This document shows, piece by piece, positions 32,438 through 33,133 of a DNA stretch of 33,133 nt. Within the stretch, counting starts at the first letter, position 1; each line of letters opens with the position of its first letter. The stretch is from a virus. The position numbers and the translations under genes were made by a program. Location: positions 1 to 33,133 of IMG/VR virus record IMGVR_UViG_3300021964_005385, one strand, 5' to 3'. The notes under the pieces are model-generated. The model did not search any database and was not told the origin of the DNA. It was given only the letters and a program-made list of their open reading frames with translations.

Positions 32438-32823
32438 TGTTTAAATTATATGCGATGCTTGCAGTTGTAGGCATTGTCGGTGCAGTTCTGTTCGGTGCTT
32501 GGTATGAATACCGAGACATGCAACAACGTATCGCTACCCTCAGAGAAAATAATGCTAAGTTAGAAACGGTTGCCAAAGCAAACGCTGAAGCACTTGAAGA
32601 AGTGACAGCATTTGCGAATCAAATGGAAGCCAGTAACTTAGAGTTACAAGCAAACCTCCAGAAAGCAGAAGCATACAAAGACGACCTTCTGAGCAAGTTT
32701 CAGAAGCACAATCTTACTAAGTTGTCTTTGAGAAAGCCTGGATTAATAGAAGGGAGGATAAATGATGCTACGAAAAAAGTTTTTGACGACATCGAGTCTC
32801 TTACTGCTATCAATAACGATTAG
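32437..32823 (+). CDS. Inner-membrane spanin-like protein (Rz-like)
   Basis: 128 residues. An N-terminal membrane anchor (about 3-23, YAMLAVVGIVGAVLFGAW) is followed by a periplasmic coiled coil (about 27-90) and a globular end with KHNLTKLSLRKPGLIEGRINDATKKVF. Anchor plus coiled coil is the layout of an i-spanin, which spans the periplasm to fuse inner and outer membranes at lysis. The call is strengthened by the lipoprotein gene that begins in another frame within its last 62 bases, the standard Rz/Rz1 arrangement. Confidence 0.75.
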   Translation: MFKLYAMLAVVGIVGAVLFGAWYEYRDMQQRIATLRENNAKLETVAKANAEALEEVTAFANQMEASNLELQANLQKAEAYKDDLLSKFQKHNLTKLSLRKPGLIEGRINDATKKVFDDIESLTAINND

Positions 32824-33133
32824 TGGTTGTGCCATGTTTCGATCCCCAGAAGATAGAGTGGTCGTGCAAAACCAACTTGTCGAAAGAAAGATTCCATTGC
32901 AGGGTAATCCTAAACCTGTAACACTTGGCGACCCGACATTCTATGTTGTGACACAAGAGAACTTTGATGAGTTTCTAGAGAAGTTTGTCAAAGAAGAGGG
33001 TGAACCGTGGGTGTTCTATGCTATGAGTGTTCGTTCATATGAGACACTCGCATTGAATGTTGCTGAGACACGCCGCTATCTGGAACAACAAAAAGAAATT
33101 ATCATCTATTATGAATCTGCCATTACTGGCAAA
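32762..33133 (+). CDS. Outer-membrane lipoprotein, o-spanin-like (3' truncated)
   Basis: Reading frame open to the window end (124 codons visible). It begins at two successive ATGs (32762 or 32765) with GGGAGG about five bases upstream, overlapping the i-spanin-like gene by 62 bases in another frame. The N-terminus is a lipoprotein signal: MMLRKKF, a hydrophobic LTTSSLLLLSITI core, then lipobox ISGC (Cys24 from the first ATG). The mature part starts AMFRSPEDRVVVQNQLVE and is longer than lambda Rz1. The overlap, lipobox and membrane-coiled-coil partner support an o-spanin. Confidence 0.75.
   Translation, partial: MMLRKKFLTTSSLLLLSITISGCAMFRSPEDRVVVQNQLVERKIPLQGNPKPVTLGDPTFYVVTQENFDEFLEKFVKEEGEPWVFYAMSVRSYETLALNVAETRRYLEQQKEIIIYYESAITGK

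Noticed and set aside
1-33133. tRNA genes, CRISPR arrays, insertion sequences, integrase or attachment sites
   Set aside because: Nothing was found by eye: no cloverleaf with a GTTCRA-type arm in the short intergenic gaps, no regularly spaced repeats, no transposase or integrase motifs. A dedicated tRNA search would be needed to exclude degenerate cases.

Overview
This window is a stretch of the core genome of a T4-like myovirus (tailed, contractile-tail phage), most like the marine T4-like phages. It opens inside the major capsid gene (gp23). It then carries, nearly all on the + strand, most of the T4 replication, recombination and late-transcription set: uvsY, uvsW, late sigma factor gp55, a DexA-like exonuclease, gp47/gp46, clamp gp45, clamp loader gp44/gp62, translational repressor RegA, DNA polymerase gp43, uvsX and helicase gp41. 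The marine assignment rests on the accessory genes: CobS-like AAA+ and CobT-like VWA proteins, Hsp20, peptide deformylase, MazG-like, DUF3310-like, Prx5-like peroxiredoxin and a TauD-like oxygenase. The host cannot be named from this sequence. No tRNA, rRNA, CRISPR, IS element or integrase was seen, and no gene-free stretch exceeds 300 bases.

Layout. 1-1.9 kb: end of the capsid gene, a double hairpin/terminator, and a tail-tube-family gene behind a late promoter. 1.9-4.9 kb: uvsY-uvsW-small Sm-like gene-gp55. 4.9-8.9 kb: two tandem paralogous B12-binding-type radical SAM proteins. 8.9-14.7 kb: DexA, small genes, a P-loop kinase and a nucleotidylyltransferase that overlap in different frames, gp47-gp46, peptide deformylase and a conserved small gene. 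14.7-18.1 kb: the VWA/HExxH protein and the MoxR/CobS-like AAA+ ATPase, each with its own promoter. 18.1-20.3 kb: an accessory patch with a DUF3310-like protein, a glycosyltransferase and unknowns. 20.3-25 kb: gp45-peroxiredoxin-gp44-TauD-like-gp62, a reverse-strand oxygenase-like gene, then regA. 25-26.7 kb: Hsp20 and small genes. 26.7-32.2 kb: gp43-MazG-uvsX-zinc-ribbon-gp41. 32.2 kb to the end: a late-promoter cassette with a small membrane protein and an overlapping inner/outer spanin-like pair.

Regulation can be read unusually well. Eight sigma-70-like promoters share a TTGACA(or T)-type -35 box; seven have a 17-base spacer to a fair -10 box, and the gp55 one is ambiguous at 15 or 17. 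Four gene-proximal TATAAATA late-promoter boxes are present, and two of these overlap back to back in one palindrome. Genes with a normal leader (17-54 nt) all have a Shine-Dalgarno sequence. Four others (the tail-tube-family gene, uvsY, gp43 and the reverse-strand gene) have the predicted +1 exactly on the A of ATG and no good Shine-Dalgarno, and gp55 comes within 3-5 nt. This suggests a class of leaderless phage mRNAs and is, with the tandem radical SAM pair and the redox genes inserted into the clamp/clamp-loader operon, the main point of interest.
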